From contig WACF01000001.1 in NCBI GenBank assembly GCA_026192395.1, positions 1,263,637 to 1,327,636 on the forward strand: a DNA stretch of 64,000 bases, written 5' to 3'. The stretch comes from Proteobacteria bacterium 005FR1. Lineage in GTDB: Bacteria; Pseudomonadota; Gammaproteobacteria; Pseudomonadales; Cellvibrionaceae. The notes under the pieces are model-generated. The model searched no databases. It was not told where the DNA came from and was given only the letters and a program-made list of their open reading frames with translations. Both the position numbers and the translations under genes were made by a program. Shown one piece after another: positions 17,790 to 26,708 of this stretch (position 1 is its first letter; every line of letters starts with the position of its first letter).

Positions 17790-19100
17790 TTACCTCAGCG
17801 TTGCAACGGCGTAACGCACCGGAATTAGCATGGATTTGGTCATCATATAGAAAACGGGCCGGGTTTTTTCATGGAATAAAAGCGCGAGATAGGAAGACAT
17901 CGCATAGGAAAACAAGGTGGCAACTGCAGCTCCCAGACCACCAAAGCGGGGAATCAGGAGCATATTGACGCCGATGTTCGTCAAGGCTCCGAGGCCCTGA
18001 GTGATAATCGAGAATGCAAGTGCATGCTCGATCAGTATCCAGCGACTAAAAAGCGCCCGCATAAACACAAAGATGCCGGCCCAGATGTGCACGTTGAGGA
18101 TGATCGCCGACTTCAGATAGTTTTCGCCGAAAAACACCTTAACCAGCGGAGTGGATATCAGATACACCCCTACAGCCGTTGCGGCCGCCAGCAGGAAAAG
18201 CATGTCGAAAAGCTGCTGTAACCGCTGGTGGTAAGCCGCCGGGTCGGATGATTTCAGCTGGATCAACTTGGGAAAAAACGAAGCGACAATTGCGGTCGGG
18301 ATGAAATACCAGGCTTCGGATAGCTGCGCCGCAACTGCATAGATGCCGACCTCGTCGGAACCGATGTACCACTTCAGCATGACCTGATCGATCTTCAGAT
18401 TGACCACGGCGAGAATGGACCCGAGGTAAACGAGCCAGCCTTGCTTCAGGAGGTTTTTGGCCTCGGCTGCGTCAAACTTCCAAGTGGTGAAGGTGCGGCC
18501 AGATACTGCTTTATAGAAAGCGAACAACAGTACAGCCGCGATCACTGCTTGAGCCGCATGCGCGACGCCAAGTGCAAGTAAACCCGCACCGCCCACCACC
18601 AGCGCCACTTTTGCCAGGGAACTCGCGAGCAGTGCGCCTGTTCGGGCCAAAGCGGTATATCGCTCCTGCAGGTGAGCCTGAAACCAGTAGTCTGCAACGT
18701 CAGCAGGCTGGAAAAACAAAGCGCTCGCCAGGATAAGGAGCAGCAGAAACTCCTCGGTCTCGAGACCTTCGTAGAGAGCCGAAAAAGCGATGAGAAGCGC
18801 AAATGCGACGGCCATGCCGGCGAGCTTCAACCATGCCACGGTTCCGAGCACCACCGTCTGCCGAGGAGGGTCGGCTACTATCTCCCGCACCACCAGGCCC
18901 GCGAGCCCCATTTGTCCTGCGGCAGCGAATATTGCGGTCAGCGATATCGCGTACGACAGTACTCCGAACTCTTCCGGCCCCAGGTATCTGGCGACCAGCA
19001 CCGTGACGAGGAACCCTGCTCCGATGTTGAGGAATTTACTTCCGACACTCCAGGAGGTGTTATGGATGTAAACTCTCAGCCGGTTGTATGTCTTGAGCAT
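17790..19100 (-). CDS. Wzx-type flippase (polysaccharide transporter family)
   Basis: A 436-residue protein with 12-14 hydrophobic segments. WSVGSKFLNIGAGFLVTVLV and RYLGPEEFGVLSYAISL near the N-terminus are hallmark sequences of the MOP-superfamily flippases that translocate undecaprenyl-linked repeat units. The ATG at 19098-19100 is preferred over a TTG one codon earlier. It is the first gene of the operon flippase-nitroreductase-pyruvyl transferase. It is not closely similar by eye to the flippase at 7684, which suggests two distinct repeat units. Confidence 0.88.
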   Translation of the reverse strand: MLKTYNRLRVYIHNTSWSVGSKFLNIGAGFLVTVLVARYLGPEEFGVLSYAISLTAIFAAAGQMGLAGLVVREIVADPPRQTVVLGTVAWLKLAGMAVAFALLIAFSALYEGLETEEFLLLLILASALFFQPADVADYWFQAHLQERYTALARTGALLASSLAKVALVVGGAGLLALGVAHAAQAVIAAVLLFAFYKAVSGRTFTTWKFDAAEAKNLLKQGWLVYLGSILAVVNLKIDQVMLKWYIGSDEVGIYAVAAQLSEAWYFIPTAIVASFFPKLIQLKSSDPAAYHQRLQQLFDMLFLLAAATAVGVYLISTPLVKVFFGENYLKSAIILNVHIWAGIFVFMRALFSRWILIEHALAFSIITQGLGALTNIGVNMLLIPRFGGLGAAVATLFSYAMSSYLALLFHEKTRPVFYMMTKSMLIPVRYAVATLR

Positions 19101-19561
19101 CAAGCGACAGCCCTAATCTTTTTCCGTCCATGTGATACCCACCCCGGATTACAGCAGAGTGATCGCAGGGAATTGACCGCAAGGTTTATTCGATGTCGGT
19201 TTGGCCAGTGCGCACCACAGCCAGATCTTGCGAGGGGACCCAAGTGAGCCAAGAAGCCAAAAACGGGGATTATAGCAACAAAAAGGGCGAGGAATCCGGC
19301 GACTGCCGATTGGTTCGGCGAGGACGTGCATCAATCAGACTGGGGACCAGGGACAGCCTGGTGGATACTTGAACGGCCGAAACACGAGCCGAATCGGCGA
19401 ATACTTACCTCGCCATTGACGACTGCTGGCGAGGGAATTCTTGCCGCGATTTAGCTGGCGCGATTGATTTAACCAACACCGCTAAGCCGCGGCTTCGGAG
19501 CTTGCGCCCCTCGTTGCCAACTGCTGGGCAGTTAATCGAACCGCTCGAACCCAATCAACAA
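19101..19561. other. Intergenic region between flippase and tRNA-Val, no gene seen
   Basis: About 460 bases, GC-rich, with no recognised gene. It must contain the promoter for the flippase operon on the minus strand, but no clear elements or ops-like sequence are seen. Confidence 0.4.
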
Positions 19562-19589
19562 TAAAAAGGCCCCATAAGGGGCCTTTTTA
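19562..19589 (-). terminator. Rho-independent terminator after tRNA-Val
   Basis: AAAAAGGCCCC-ATAA-GGGGCCTTTTT: an 11-base perfect stem with flanking A and T tracts, directly downstream of tRNA-Val on the minus strand. Confidence 0.88.
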
Positions 19590-19592
19590 TAT

Positions 19593-19669
19593 TGGTAGGC
19601 ACGATTGGATTCGAACCAACGACCCCCACCATGTCAAGGTGGTGCTCTAACCAACTGAGCTACGTGCCT
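19593..19669 (-). tRNA. tRNA-Val (anticodon GAC)
   Basis: A 77-base tRNA. The acceptor stem AGGCACG pairs with CGTGCCT, the encoded CCA is at 19593-19595, and the anticodon stem CCACC/GGTGG encloses TTGACAT with anticodon GAC. The D arm AGCTCAGTTGGTTAGAGC and T arm GGTTCGAATCC are canonical. Followed by a strong terminator, so it is probably transcribed alone. Confidence 0.97.
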
Positions 19670-19736
19670 GTCTTTCGAAAGGATGCGAACTTTAGCAGCG
19701 TCACAGGGGATTGGCAAGAACGGCAATCGTCCTTTA

Positions 19737-20867
19737 TCAGCCTTGGGTCGGCCCCGCCTCGGAGGCCGGCGCTTGCGGTCGCAGCCGATAGCTTTTTACC
19801 GCCTGCCGGGCGAATACCAGCGTACACCCGAGCAAAGCTGAAATCAAAACAGCTAGCGCGAATAGGAGCGGTTTGTTCGGCTTCACAGGGAAGATCGACG
19901 ATTCTGGCGGACTCACTATGACGAAGCTTCTGGCATGAGGATCCTTGTTTTCAAGCATGCGCAGATCGGCTTGCATTTGCCCCTGCCAGTGTTCCATTTC
20001 GCGAAGCCGCGGGACAAAGGCTGCGAGCGGCTTTTTGAGTCTCTCCTGGAGCGCTCCAATTTCAGCCCCCAGCGCCGATGTCCCCAGAAGGTAGATACGC
20101 TCGTCCATCAGTGACAGTTCTATATTCTGGACTTGCTCGTAGGGGATATCACGTATGTTGAGGGTCTCTGCCAGCGCAAACGCTTCATTCAAGCGGGTCA
20201 GTTCATCCTGAACATTGAGAGTTTCGCGGCGGTACAAAGCGTCTTTGTCCTGGTCGAGTTTCCCCAGGCTTGTCTCGTACGCGGCGCGAAGCTGGTTGAT
20301 GAACTGCCTGACCGTGTAATCGTCGACAAACTGAATGTACCGGTCAAGCAAGTCCACGCCGACGCGAGGGTCGTCCATGTAGAGAGCGATCTGGCTCAGC
20401 TTCGATACGTTTTCGCCCAGGCCGGGTTGGTCGACTTCCAGCCCCTGAACGAATTTCCGGAATCCCGGATCGCTCTCGGCGAGACTGGCGCCGGGAACCG
20501 GCGTTATGTTCCGGTCAGCTTCCCAAAACAGCCGCTGTACGTACTGGGAGCCTGCGTGAGCTAAAGCCGTGCGGTACATGGTCTCGCCCTCCAGGGGAGC
20601 CACCTGGTAGATTTCACCCTTCGGCAAGATTGAAGGCTGCAATCCCTGCAGATGGTACAGCGACGTACTGTTGAGTGTGGTTTCGATCCGGTAGAGAGAG
20701 GGAATGATGCTCAGCAGTACAAACGCGACGAGAGCGCCCAGCGCGATTACCCCCAGCGCGAGCCACTTGCCATTCCAAAGGACGGCAAGCAGGCCCAGCA
20801 GGTCGACTTCCTGCTCGCGTTCGACTCGCTGCGCCCCTTCTGTAAACCCGTGGCCGGCGTTGGCCAT
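19737..20867 (-). CDS. Wzz-family chain-length determinant protein
   Basis: A 376-residue inner-membrane protein with the Wzz layout: a cytosolic N-terminus containing EQEVDLLGLLAVLWNGKW (Wzz domain start), membrane segment about 36-57, a long periplasmic helical domain, and a second membrane segment near 336-357 preceded by the proline-rich KPNKPL motif. It has no kinase domain, unlike Wzc at 9166, so it likely sets O-antigen modal length. An AGGGAGGAT Shine-Dalgarno fixes the start at 20865-20867, although the frame is open upstream. It is divergent from the ligase gene at 21057. Confidence 0.88.
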   Translation of the reverse strand: MANAGHGFTEGAQRVEREQEVDLLGLLAVLWNGKWLALGVIALGALVAFVLLSIIPSLYRIETTLNSTSLYHLQGLQPSILPKGEIYQVAPLEGETMYRTALAHAGSQYVQRLFWEADRNITPVPGASLAESDPGFRKFVQGLEVDQPGLGENVSKLSQIALYMDDPRVGVDLLDRYIQFVDDYTVRQFINQLRAAYETSLGKLDQDKDALYRRETLNVQDELTRLNEAFALAETLNIRDIPYEQVQNIELSLMDERIYLLGTSALGAEIGALQERLKKPLAAFVPRLREMEHWQGQMQADLRMLENKDPHARSFVIVSPPESSIFPVKPNKPLLFALAVLISALLGCTLVFARQAVKSYRLRPQAPASEAGPTQG

Positions 20868-21056
20868 CAGCTGATCCTCCCTACAATTTGGCATATTTAG
20901 CACTTGGCTTCGACTGGCCGCTATTATCCACATCGAGCGATCCGGCCGCCATAGTCCTCGTTGCGTTCAGGGCGGGTGGCGAGTGTGCTGTGATATGATC
21001 GGTCGAAATCCGCTTGTAAACCGGTCGGCGACCAAGGATATCCAGGCATCGGCGCT

Positions 21057-22370
21057 TTGAGAATCGAACTACCCTTTCCTTCCCTCCCCCCGCTTCTGAC
21101 GAATTGGATGGCTCTCGGTCTGGCTTTCCAGGCAAGCTTTCCCTTTGCGCCTGTAGATAACTACACGAATTTCGTTTACTGGCTCCTTTATCTACCCATC
21201 CTGCTGGCATTTTCCATGCGGCGCTCGCTTTTTGTGGCTGTGCTTCGAGTTAATTTGCGGATGTGGTTGAGCGTTGCCGCTTTGCTGACGTGGGTGGCGA
21301 TCACTGCACTCTGGAGCGATTCGGGCGGTGAGTCGGAGTCAGCGTTCGTTCAGGCAGTAGAAAATTGTCTGATGATCCTGCTTTATCTGCTCGGGGTCGC
21401 TGTGCTTGCGTATCAAGCTCCCGGCTCTCTACTCCGTGCCGTACTGGCCGCATGCTGCGCGGTCGCACTTCTCGCAGTCCTGTCCACGCTCAACCACCTC
21501 ATCGTCTCGGAGGCTTCAATCTTCGAGCGCCTGACTAAGGCAGGCATCGGCAACTGGACTGAAGAATTCAATCCCGTGGTTCTCGGCATCTATTTCGGCG
21601 CTTTCTCGCTGATCTCGCTGGTTGTAGCGTTCCGAGGTTTCAAAGGTGGATTGGAACGATTCGTTCTGTCCGCTTGCGCAATCGTTTGCTTCGTCGCTAC
21701 CGTTCTCACCGGCACCCGGACCGCGTTGCTGGCTCTCTTTGCCGTCACCTCGGTTTATCTCCTAGGCCGACAGCATCGGTGGACTGCGGTGTCCGTGGCG
21801 ACTATTGCCTGTGGTGTGGTCGCCTACATAGCCATGGATCCCTCCAGCGTGATGCACGACTATGTAGCCAGGAACGGCCTTAGCACGCTGGGTTTGCGGC
21901 CCCAAGCTTGGCTGGCCTCCCTCCAGCTTGCGCTGGACCGTCCTTGGTTCGGCCTGGGACTCTGGTCTGAGTTTTCATTCACGATCTCACAGCCGCCCTA
22001 CACCTATCCGGTCGCACACAGCCACAACTTCTATCTGCAATTGCTGGTCTGGACGGGAGTCATTGGATTGTTGCTCTACCTCAACTTTCTGGCTCAGGCC
22101 GTTGTGCTTGCACGACGCTTGTCATCAGACCCGGTGGCGGGCTTGAGCTTCTGGACCCTGGCCTATTTTGCTGTGGTTCAACTTTTTGATGTCTACAATG
22201 TTTTCACGCGGCCGGATTATTATTGGGTTTGTCTGTGGCTGCCGATCGGCGCCGTTCTGGGCGTCGCAGCCCGCGGTCGGGCTGATGTTCAGTCGGCATC
22301 CCCGCAGCCAAACTCTTCAATGGATTACAAACTCAAGAACGGGGTTGACGGACCCTTGGGGGGCCGCTAA
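21057..22370 (+). CDS. O-antigen ligase / polymerase family (Wzy_C) membrane protein
   Basis: A 437-residue protein with about 11-12 hydrophobic segments and the Wzy_C signature HSHNFYLQLLVWTGVIGLLL near 320-340, preceded by the large periplasmic loop with RPWFGLGLW. Such proteins either ligate O-antigen to lipid A-core (WaaL) or polymerise repeat units; position beside Wzz and tRNA-Asn next to the wbpM region favours ligase. The frame opens at TTG 21057; the ATG at 21108 is an alternative. Neither has a good Shine-Dalgarno. Confidence 0.8.
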   Translation: MRIELPFPSLPPLLTNWMALGLAFQASFPFAPVDNYTNFVYWLLYLPILLAFSMRRSLFVAVLRVNLRMWLSVAALLTWVAITALWSDSGGESESAFVQAVENCLMILLYLLGVAVLAYQAPGSLLRAVLAACCAVALLAVLSTLNHLIVSEASIFERLTKAGIGNWTEEFNPVVLGIYFGAFSLISLVVAFRGFKGGLERFVLSACAIVCFVATVLTGTRTALLALFAVTSVYLLGRQHRWTAVSVATIACGVVAYIAMDPSSVMHDYVARNGLSTLGLRPQAWLASLQLALDRPWFGLGLWSEFSFTISQPPYTYPVAHSHNFYLQLLVWTGVIGLLLYLNFLAQAVVLARRLSSDPVAGLSFWTLAYFAVVQLFDVYNVFTRPDYYWVCLWLPIGAVLGVAARGRADVQSASPQPNSSMDYKLKNGVDGPLGGR

Positions 22371-22423
22371 CATACGCGCCTCTCAAATAGCGAGCCCGCT
22401 ACTTGGGAGCCGGTTAAAGCCAC

Positions 22424-22499
22424 TCCGCCTTAGCTCAGTTGGTAGAGCAAATGACTGTTAATCATTGGGTCGCTGGTTCGAGCCCAGCAGGCGGAGCCA
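22424..22499 (+). tRNA. tRNA-Asn (anticodon GTT)
   Basis: A 76-base tRNA. Acceptor TCCGCCT pairs with AGGCGGA, followed by G-CCA at 22496-22499; the anticodon loop is CTGTTAA with GTT. The D arm TAGCTCAGTTGGTAGAGCA and the T arm GGTTCGAGCC are canonical. Lies 54 bases after the ligase gene. Confidence 0.97.
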
Positions 22500-22688
22500 A
22501 TTTCTTTATCGGGGACTGCTCTAATTCTAGCTGTCTCTCTGCTGCCATATCTCTGGCCGTTTTCGCCCTTCTCATTTTTCCGTCAACCAGTTAACTAACC
22601 TGTTATTCGGTCCTTGCCTTGCCGACTGCCCGGCTTCTATACTCTCGCGCGCGTAAACGTAAAGAAGAAACAACAGGGATTCTAAACA

Positions 22689-24677
22689 ATGTTGCACAGC
22701 CTGCTGGAAGCGCCTCGGGGCACTAAACGGGCGATTTCTCTCATATACGATACCGTTGCGCTTGCCTTTTCTTTCTACGTGGCAATCGCTCTCCGCCTCG
22801 GACGCACAGAAATAACCATGGGCGGTCCCGAAATAGCAACTCTCGCGACGACCATAATCGTTTCCATAGCGGTTTTCACCAAGCTCGGACTGTATCGAGC
22901 TATTCTCCGTTACATGGCGCATCAGGCTCTACTCAGCGTGGCCCTTGGTGTAATCGCCTCGGCGATAGCTCTGGCCACTTCGAGCTTCTTTCTGCAATCG
23001 TTTGTGCCCCGCTCAGTTCCCATTATCTTTGCGTTCGCCGCGCTGTTCTTCATTGGCACTCCGCGACTCCTCGTCCGCAATCTCGTGCTTTTGCTCAAAG
23101 AGGGGCACCAGGTGGGAGCGGAGAAAGTGATTATCTATGGCGCTGGCCATAGCGGCTTCCAGCTTGCGAGCGCATTGCATGGATCGCGCTATACAGTCGT
23201 CGGATTCGTTGATGATGATCCTCGACTTCACGGGACGATTCTGCGGGGCCTGAAAGTCAGAAATCCGAATAAGCTCAGAGCGATACTACAAGAGACGCGG
23301 GCAAAACATGTTCTGCTTGCGTTAGGTGATGCACCCAGATCGCATCGCTTTACAATCGTGTCACGACTCGAGTCCCTCGGGGTTAGCGTAAAAACTATCC
23401 CTCCCATGGGCGACATTCTGAGCGGCAAATCGAAGATCGAGGATGTCAAGGACGTTGAAGTCGAGGATCTGCTGGGCCGCGATCCCGTGATACCCAACCC
23501 CGAGCTTATGGGTGCCTGTATCGCTCAGAAGCATGTCCTCGTAACAGGCGCGGGCGGCTCGATCGGCGCAGAGCTTTGCCGCCAGATTCTGAGCCAGGGC
23601 CCGCGAAAGCTCGTTCTTTTCGACGTCAGCGAGTACAACCTGTACAGAGTAGAGCAAGACCTCAGAGCCTATGCCGAGGAATTCGCACCTGCCACTGAGT
23701 TGATACCGGTTCTCGGTTCCGTTCAGAACAGGACGCACATAAAGGACGTCTTGAGTGCATTCCGGATCCACACGGTTTACCACGCGGCCGCTTACAAACA
23801 TGTACCGCTGATCGAGCATAACCTGGTCGAGGGTGTGCGGAACAATGTTTTCGGCACCTGGCATTGCGCGGAGGCAGCTATCGAGATGGAGGTCGAATCC
23901 TTCGTCCTCGTATCGACGGACAAGGCTGTGCGCTCGACCAACGTCATGGGGGCGACCAAACGACTCGCCGAACTCGTGCTGCAGGCGCTGGCGCTACGGC
24001 AGGCGAAGACCAGGTTTACGATGGTCCGGTTCGGTAATGTCCTGGGCTCATCAGGATCGGTGGTTCCCCTGTTTAGAACGCAAATCAGAGGCGGCGGACC
24101 GGTGACGGTTACTCATCCAGATATCATTCGCTACTTCATGACGATCCCCGAAGCTGCTGAACTGGTGATTCAGGCGGGTTCGCTTGGCCAGGGCGGGGAC
24201 GTATTCGTGCTCGATATGGGTGAGCCGGTAAAGATCGTCGATCTGGCCAAGCGGATGATTCATCTCTCTGGGCTAACCCTTCGCGATGAGGACCAACCGG
24301 ATGGCGATATCGAAATCCAGTTTACGGGCTTGCGGCCTGGAGAAAAGCTTTTCGAAGAACTGCTGATCGGGGATGACGTGTCTGGCACTGAGCATCCGAG
24401 AATACTGAGGGCCGAGGAAAAGGCGCTCGGGTGGGATGATATGAAGGACTTGCTCGATGAACTGGACGTTGCCTGCAAGCGGTTCGCCTGTGACAGATTA
24501 CAAGAGCTGCTTCTCGAAGCACCGACCGATTACGCACCAGTACAACCAACCGTACACGATGTCGCCTGGACCGCTAAGCAAGAGCGCCGCCGTCGAGGCC
24601 ATGCTCAGGTGATCGAGTTGGATCCAGGGACTCGCCCCGCACTTGATATCGCCGTCAAAGGTACGTCGATCACTTAG
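22689..24677 (+). CDS. wbpM: WbpM/CapD-type UDP-GlcNAc 4,6-dehydratase, membrane-anchored
   Basis: A 662-residue nucleoside-diphosphate-sugar dehydratase. The N-terminus has about four membrane segments (residues 10-125), then a first Rossmann-like domain (VIIYGAGHSGFQLA) and the catalytic SDR domain with TGAGGSIGAE near 286-295, HAAAYKHVPLIE and STDKAVRSTNVMGATKR; the MGATK segment replaces the usual YxxxK, as in the WbpM group. It forms UDP-4-keto-6-deoxy-GlcNAc, the precursor of QuiNAc/FucNAc. It is on the plus strand, and its last four bases overlap the stop of the WbpL-like gene. In P. aeruginosa wbpM is co-directional with wbpL. Confidence 0.92.
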   Translation: MLHSLLEAPRGTKRAISLIYDTVALAFSFYVAIALRLGRTEITMGGPEIATLATTIIVSIAVFTKLGLYRAILRYMAHQALLSVALGVIASAIALATSSFFLQSFVPRSVPIIFAFAALFFIGTPRLLVRNLVLLLKEGHQVGAEKVIIYGAGHSGFQLASALHGSRYTVVGFVDDDPRLHGTILRGLKVRNPNKLRAILQETRAKHVLLALGDAPRSHRFTIVSRLESLGVSVKTIPPMGDILSGKSKIEDVKDVEVEDLLGRDPVIPNPELMGACIAQKHVLVTGAGGSIGAELCRQILSQGPRKLVLFDVSEYNLYRVEQDLRAYAEEFAPATELIPVLGSVQNRTHIKDVLSAFRIHTVYHAAAYKHVPLIEHNLVEGVRNNVFGTWHCAEAAIEMEVESFVLVSTDKAVRSTNVMGATKRLAELVLQALALRQAKTRFTMVRFGNVLGSSGSVVPLFRTQIRGGGPVTVTHPDIIRYFMTIPEAAELVIQAGSLGQGGDVFVLDMGEPVKIVDLAKRMIHLSGLTLRDEDQPDGDIEIQFTGLRPGEKLFEELLIGDDVSGTEHPRILRAEEKALGWDDMKDLLDELDVACKRFACDRLQELLLEAPTDYAPVQPTVHDVAWTAKQERRRRGHAQVIELDPGTRPALDIAVKGTSIT

Positions 24678-25711
24678 CTGTCCTGAACCCGCTCCTGTGC
24701 TGCGCGATTGCCCGCTTTCATGTACGCTGCCATGAACAGGAGCGGCACATACGCTAGCGCCAGCCCTACGACACCCTCGAGCATTCCCATAGCTATAAGA
24801 GCGGCGATTGGGAATAGCCAGCATACATTTGTCACAGCAACCCCGAGTGTCACCACCTTGTGTGATCCAAACTGCCGGGATGCTTGCTGATATGCATGGC
24901 TGCGATGCGCTTCGTACACTTTCTCTCCCCTCAGCAGTCGCTGGATCACGGTGTAGCTTGCATCCACGATAAAGACTCCCAGCAAGACCATCCAGCTCCA
25001 ACTTAGCTCAGGTTTAATCCACGTCCCCTGTAGGGCCAGAGTCCCCAGCGTCAGGCCGAGAAACCCGCTGCCCGCATCGCCCATGAAGATCCGTGCGGGC
25101 GGGAAATTCCAGATCAAAAACCCGGCAGTGGCTCCGGCAAGCACAAGGGGCAAAATCGCCGCACCGGGATGTCCGATGAAGAAGTAGATGGCTGCGCCGG
25201 CAACCAATACAGTCATTGCCTCGACGCCCGCAATGCCATCGATACCATCCATAAAATTATAAAGATTGAGCAGCCAGACGATAGCGACAGCTGCCAGAGT
25301 GCTGGCCACAATGCTTCTATCCACAGTCATGCCCAGCAAGGGGATCGGTGGCAAACCACCCAGCCAGCCGAGTACCCAGGCAGCAGCGACAAAGTGGCCG
25401 AGAAGTCGCCATCGGGCCGGAACATGACCGCGGTCGTCAATCAACCCGATCACTACCACAAGCAACCCGCTGCCGCAGATCGCGATCGCAAGCGAGAGAT
25501 CGATTAGCTGAGCAATAGCAAGCCCTGCAACCGCCCCGAGAAAGCTGATAGCGATTGCCAATCCACCGCCACGAGGCGTTGGAACTGTATGAGAACTCCG
25601 TGCATTTGGAACGTCCAGCATCTTGCGAGACAGAGCGTAGCTACGGAACATGCGGGTCAACACGTAGGACGAGCCCAGAACGAGAGGTAAAAGCCAAACG
25701 AGCACTTTCAT
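24674..25711 (-). CDS. WbpL-like undecaprenyl-phosphate sugar-1-phosphate transferase
   Basis: A 345-residue MraY/WecA-superfamily membrane enzyme, closest in pattern to WbpL: SSHTVPTPRGGGLAI near 40-54, NLYNFMDGIDGIAGVEA in the middle, and IFMGDAGSGFLGLTLG near 207-222. It would start the O-antigen repeat with FucNAc- or QuiNAc-1-phosphate. The ATG at 25709-25711 with AGGTCC upstream is chosen; an open frame extends 23 codons further but into the upstream reductase gene. It is the final gene of the ugd operon and converges on wbpM. Distinct from wecA at 307. Confidence 0.88.
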   Translation of the reverse strand: MKVLVWLLPLVLGSSYVLTRMFRSYALSRKMLDVPNARSSHTVPTPRGGGLAIAISFLGAVAGLAIAQLIDLSLAIAICGSGLLVVVIGLIDDRGHVPARWRLLGHFVAAAWVLGWLGGLPPIPLLGMTVDRSIVASTLAAVAIVWLLNLYNFMDGIDGIAGVEAMTVLVAGAAIYFFIGHPGAAILPLVLAGATAGFLIWNFPPARIFMGDAGSGFLGLTLGTLALQGTWIKPELSWSWMVLLGVFIVDASYTVIQRLLRGEKVYEAHRSHAYQQASRQFGSHKVVTLGVAVTNVCWLFPIAALIAMGMLEGVVGLALAYVPLLFMAAYMKAGNRAAQERVQDS

Positions 25712-25730
25712 GGTTGGACCTAATTTGTTT

Positions 25731-26708
25731 CTAGTTTGCCGGTTTTCCCGGAGGTGCGTCGGGAGGATCGACCTGGTCAAGAAAGCCTTCTAAAAACTTC
25801 AGCGGTGGCGCCCAGCCAAGTCGATCACGAGTGGCGGAATCGTCGACTCGCAAGGATCCGAACAAACGGTCGAATGCCTGTGACTTACCCGTGCAAAGAG
25901 CTGCCAACCGAAGGACTCGAGGCGGAAGCCAGAACAGTTTAGCGGGCCGCCCCTGTGCCCTGCCTATCAGCATAGCTAACTCGGATGTTGAGATATCGTG
26001 ACCATCCCGCACCAAGAACAGTTGCCCGGCTGCGCGCGGGTTTTTTACGCAATTAATGATCAGATCGGCGAGATTGCCTACCGATACGAAGGAACGCATA
26101 TTGTCGATGCGCGCGAGAGGCAGAGGAATACCACTGTCGATCGCTCTGGCAAGTAGGCCGAAGTTGCCGGGCGCGCCGGGACCGTAGACTAGTGGTGGTC
26201 TGATTACGACAACTTCCATTCCCGTGCGACGCTGTATGTCCCAGAGGCCCTCTTCTGCTTCCAGCTTGGAAATGGCATACGGACTACGTGGCGCGGGCGT
26301 ATCAGTCGCCTCAAACGGCTTGTCACGAGTGAGCTCACCGTTCACCCCAATGGAGCTAAGAAAAACGAAGCGTTTGACCCCCTGTTCCGCGGCTTGGCTT
26401 GCCAGCCTCAGCGTGGCGACTGTATTGGTTTCCCGGAAGCTCTGCAGTGGATCGCTACTGCTTTCTTTCAATACGTGCGCGCGCCCGGCACAGTGCACTA
26501 CTGCCTCTACTCCATTGAGCGCAACGGTCCAATCTGTTGTCGCATCAAAATCGCCGAGGACCGACGCATCTGGCGCTTCGGTGCTGGCTTGGCGTAGCGC
26601 GAGCCGTGGTGCTATATCGGTCTGCCGCAATCTGGCGACGAGCGCGCGGCCGATGAAGCCAGTGCCGCCCGTAACCAGAGCATATGTGAGTTTCCTGCTT
26701 ACGGACAT
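25731..26708 (-). CDS. NAD-dependent epimerase/dehydratase (WbpV-like UDP-sugar 4-ketoreductase)
   Basis: A 325-residue extended SDR. TGGTGFIGRALV near 14-25 binds NAD(P); a YAISKLEAE motif supplies Tyr-x3-Lys; upstream HCAGRAHV and VFLSSIGVNG segments are typical of the WbpV/WbpK group. In the P. aeruginosa O6 locus WbpV reduces the WbpM product to UDP-QuiNAc, and the same neighbours (WbpM, WbpL) are present here, so that role is inferred. Overlaps the upstream GT4 gene by ten bases. Confidence 0.85.
   Translation of the reverse strand: MSVSRKLTYALVTGGTGFIGRALVARLRQTDIAPRLALRQASTEAPDASVLGDFDATTDWTVALNGVEAVVHCAGRAHVLKESSSDPLQSFRETNTVATLRLASQAAEQGVKRFVFLSSIGVNGELTRDKPFEATDTPAPRSPYAISKLEAEEGLWDIQRRTGMEVVVIRPPLVYGPGAPGNFGLLARAIDSGIPLPLARIDNMRSFVSVGNLADLIINCVKNPRAAGQLFLVRDGHDISTSELAMLIGRAQGRPAKLFWLPPRVLRLAALCTGKSQAFDRLFGSLRVDDSATRDRLGWAPPLKFLEGFLDQVDPPDAPPGKPAN

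Noticed and set aside
19593..22499. Genomic island integrated at a tRNA
   Set aside because: No integrase gene and no duplicated tRNA 3' end were found in the window, so an island claim is not supported.
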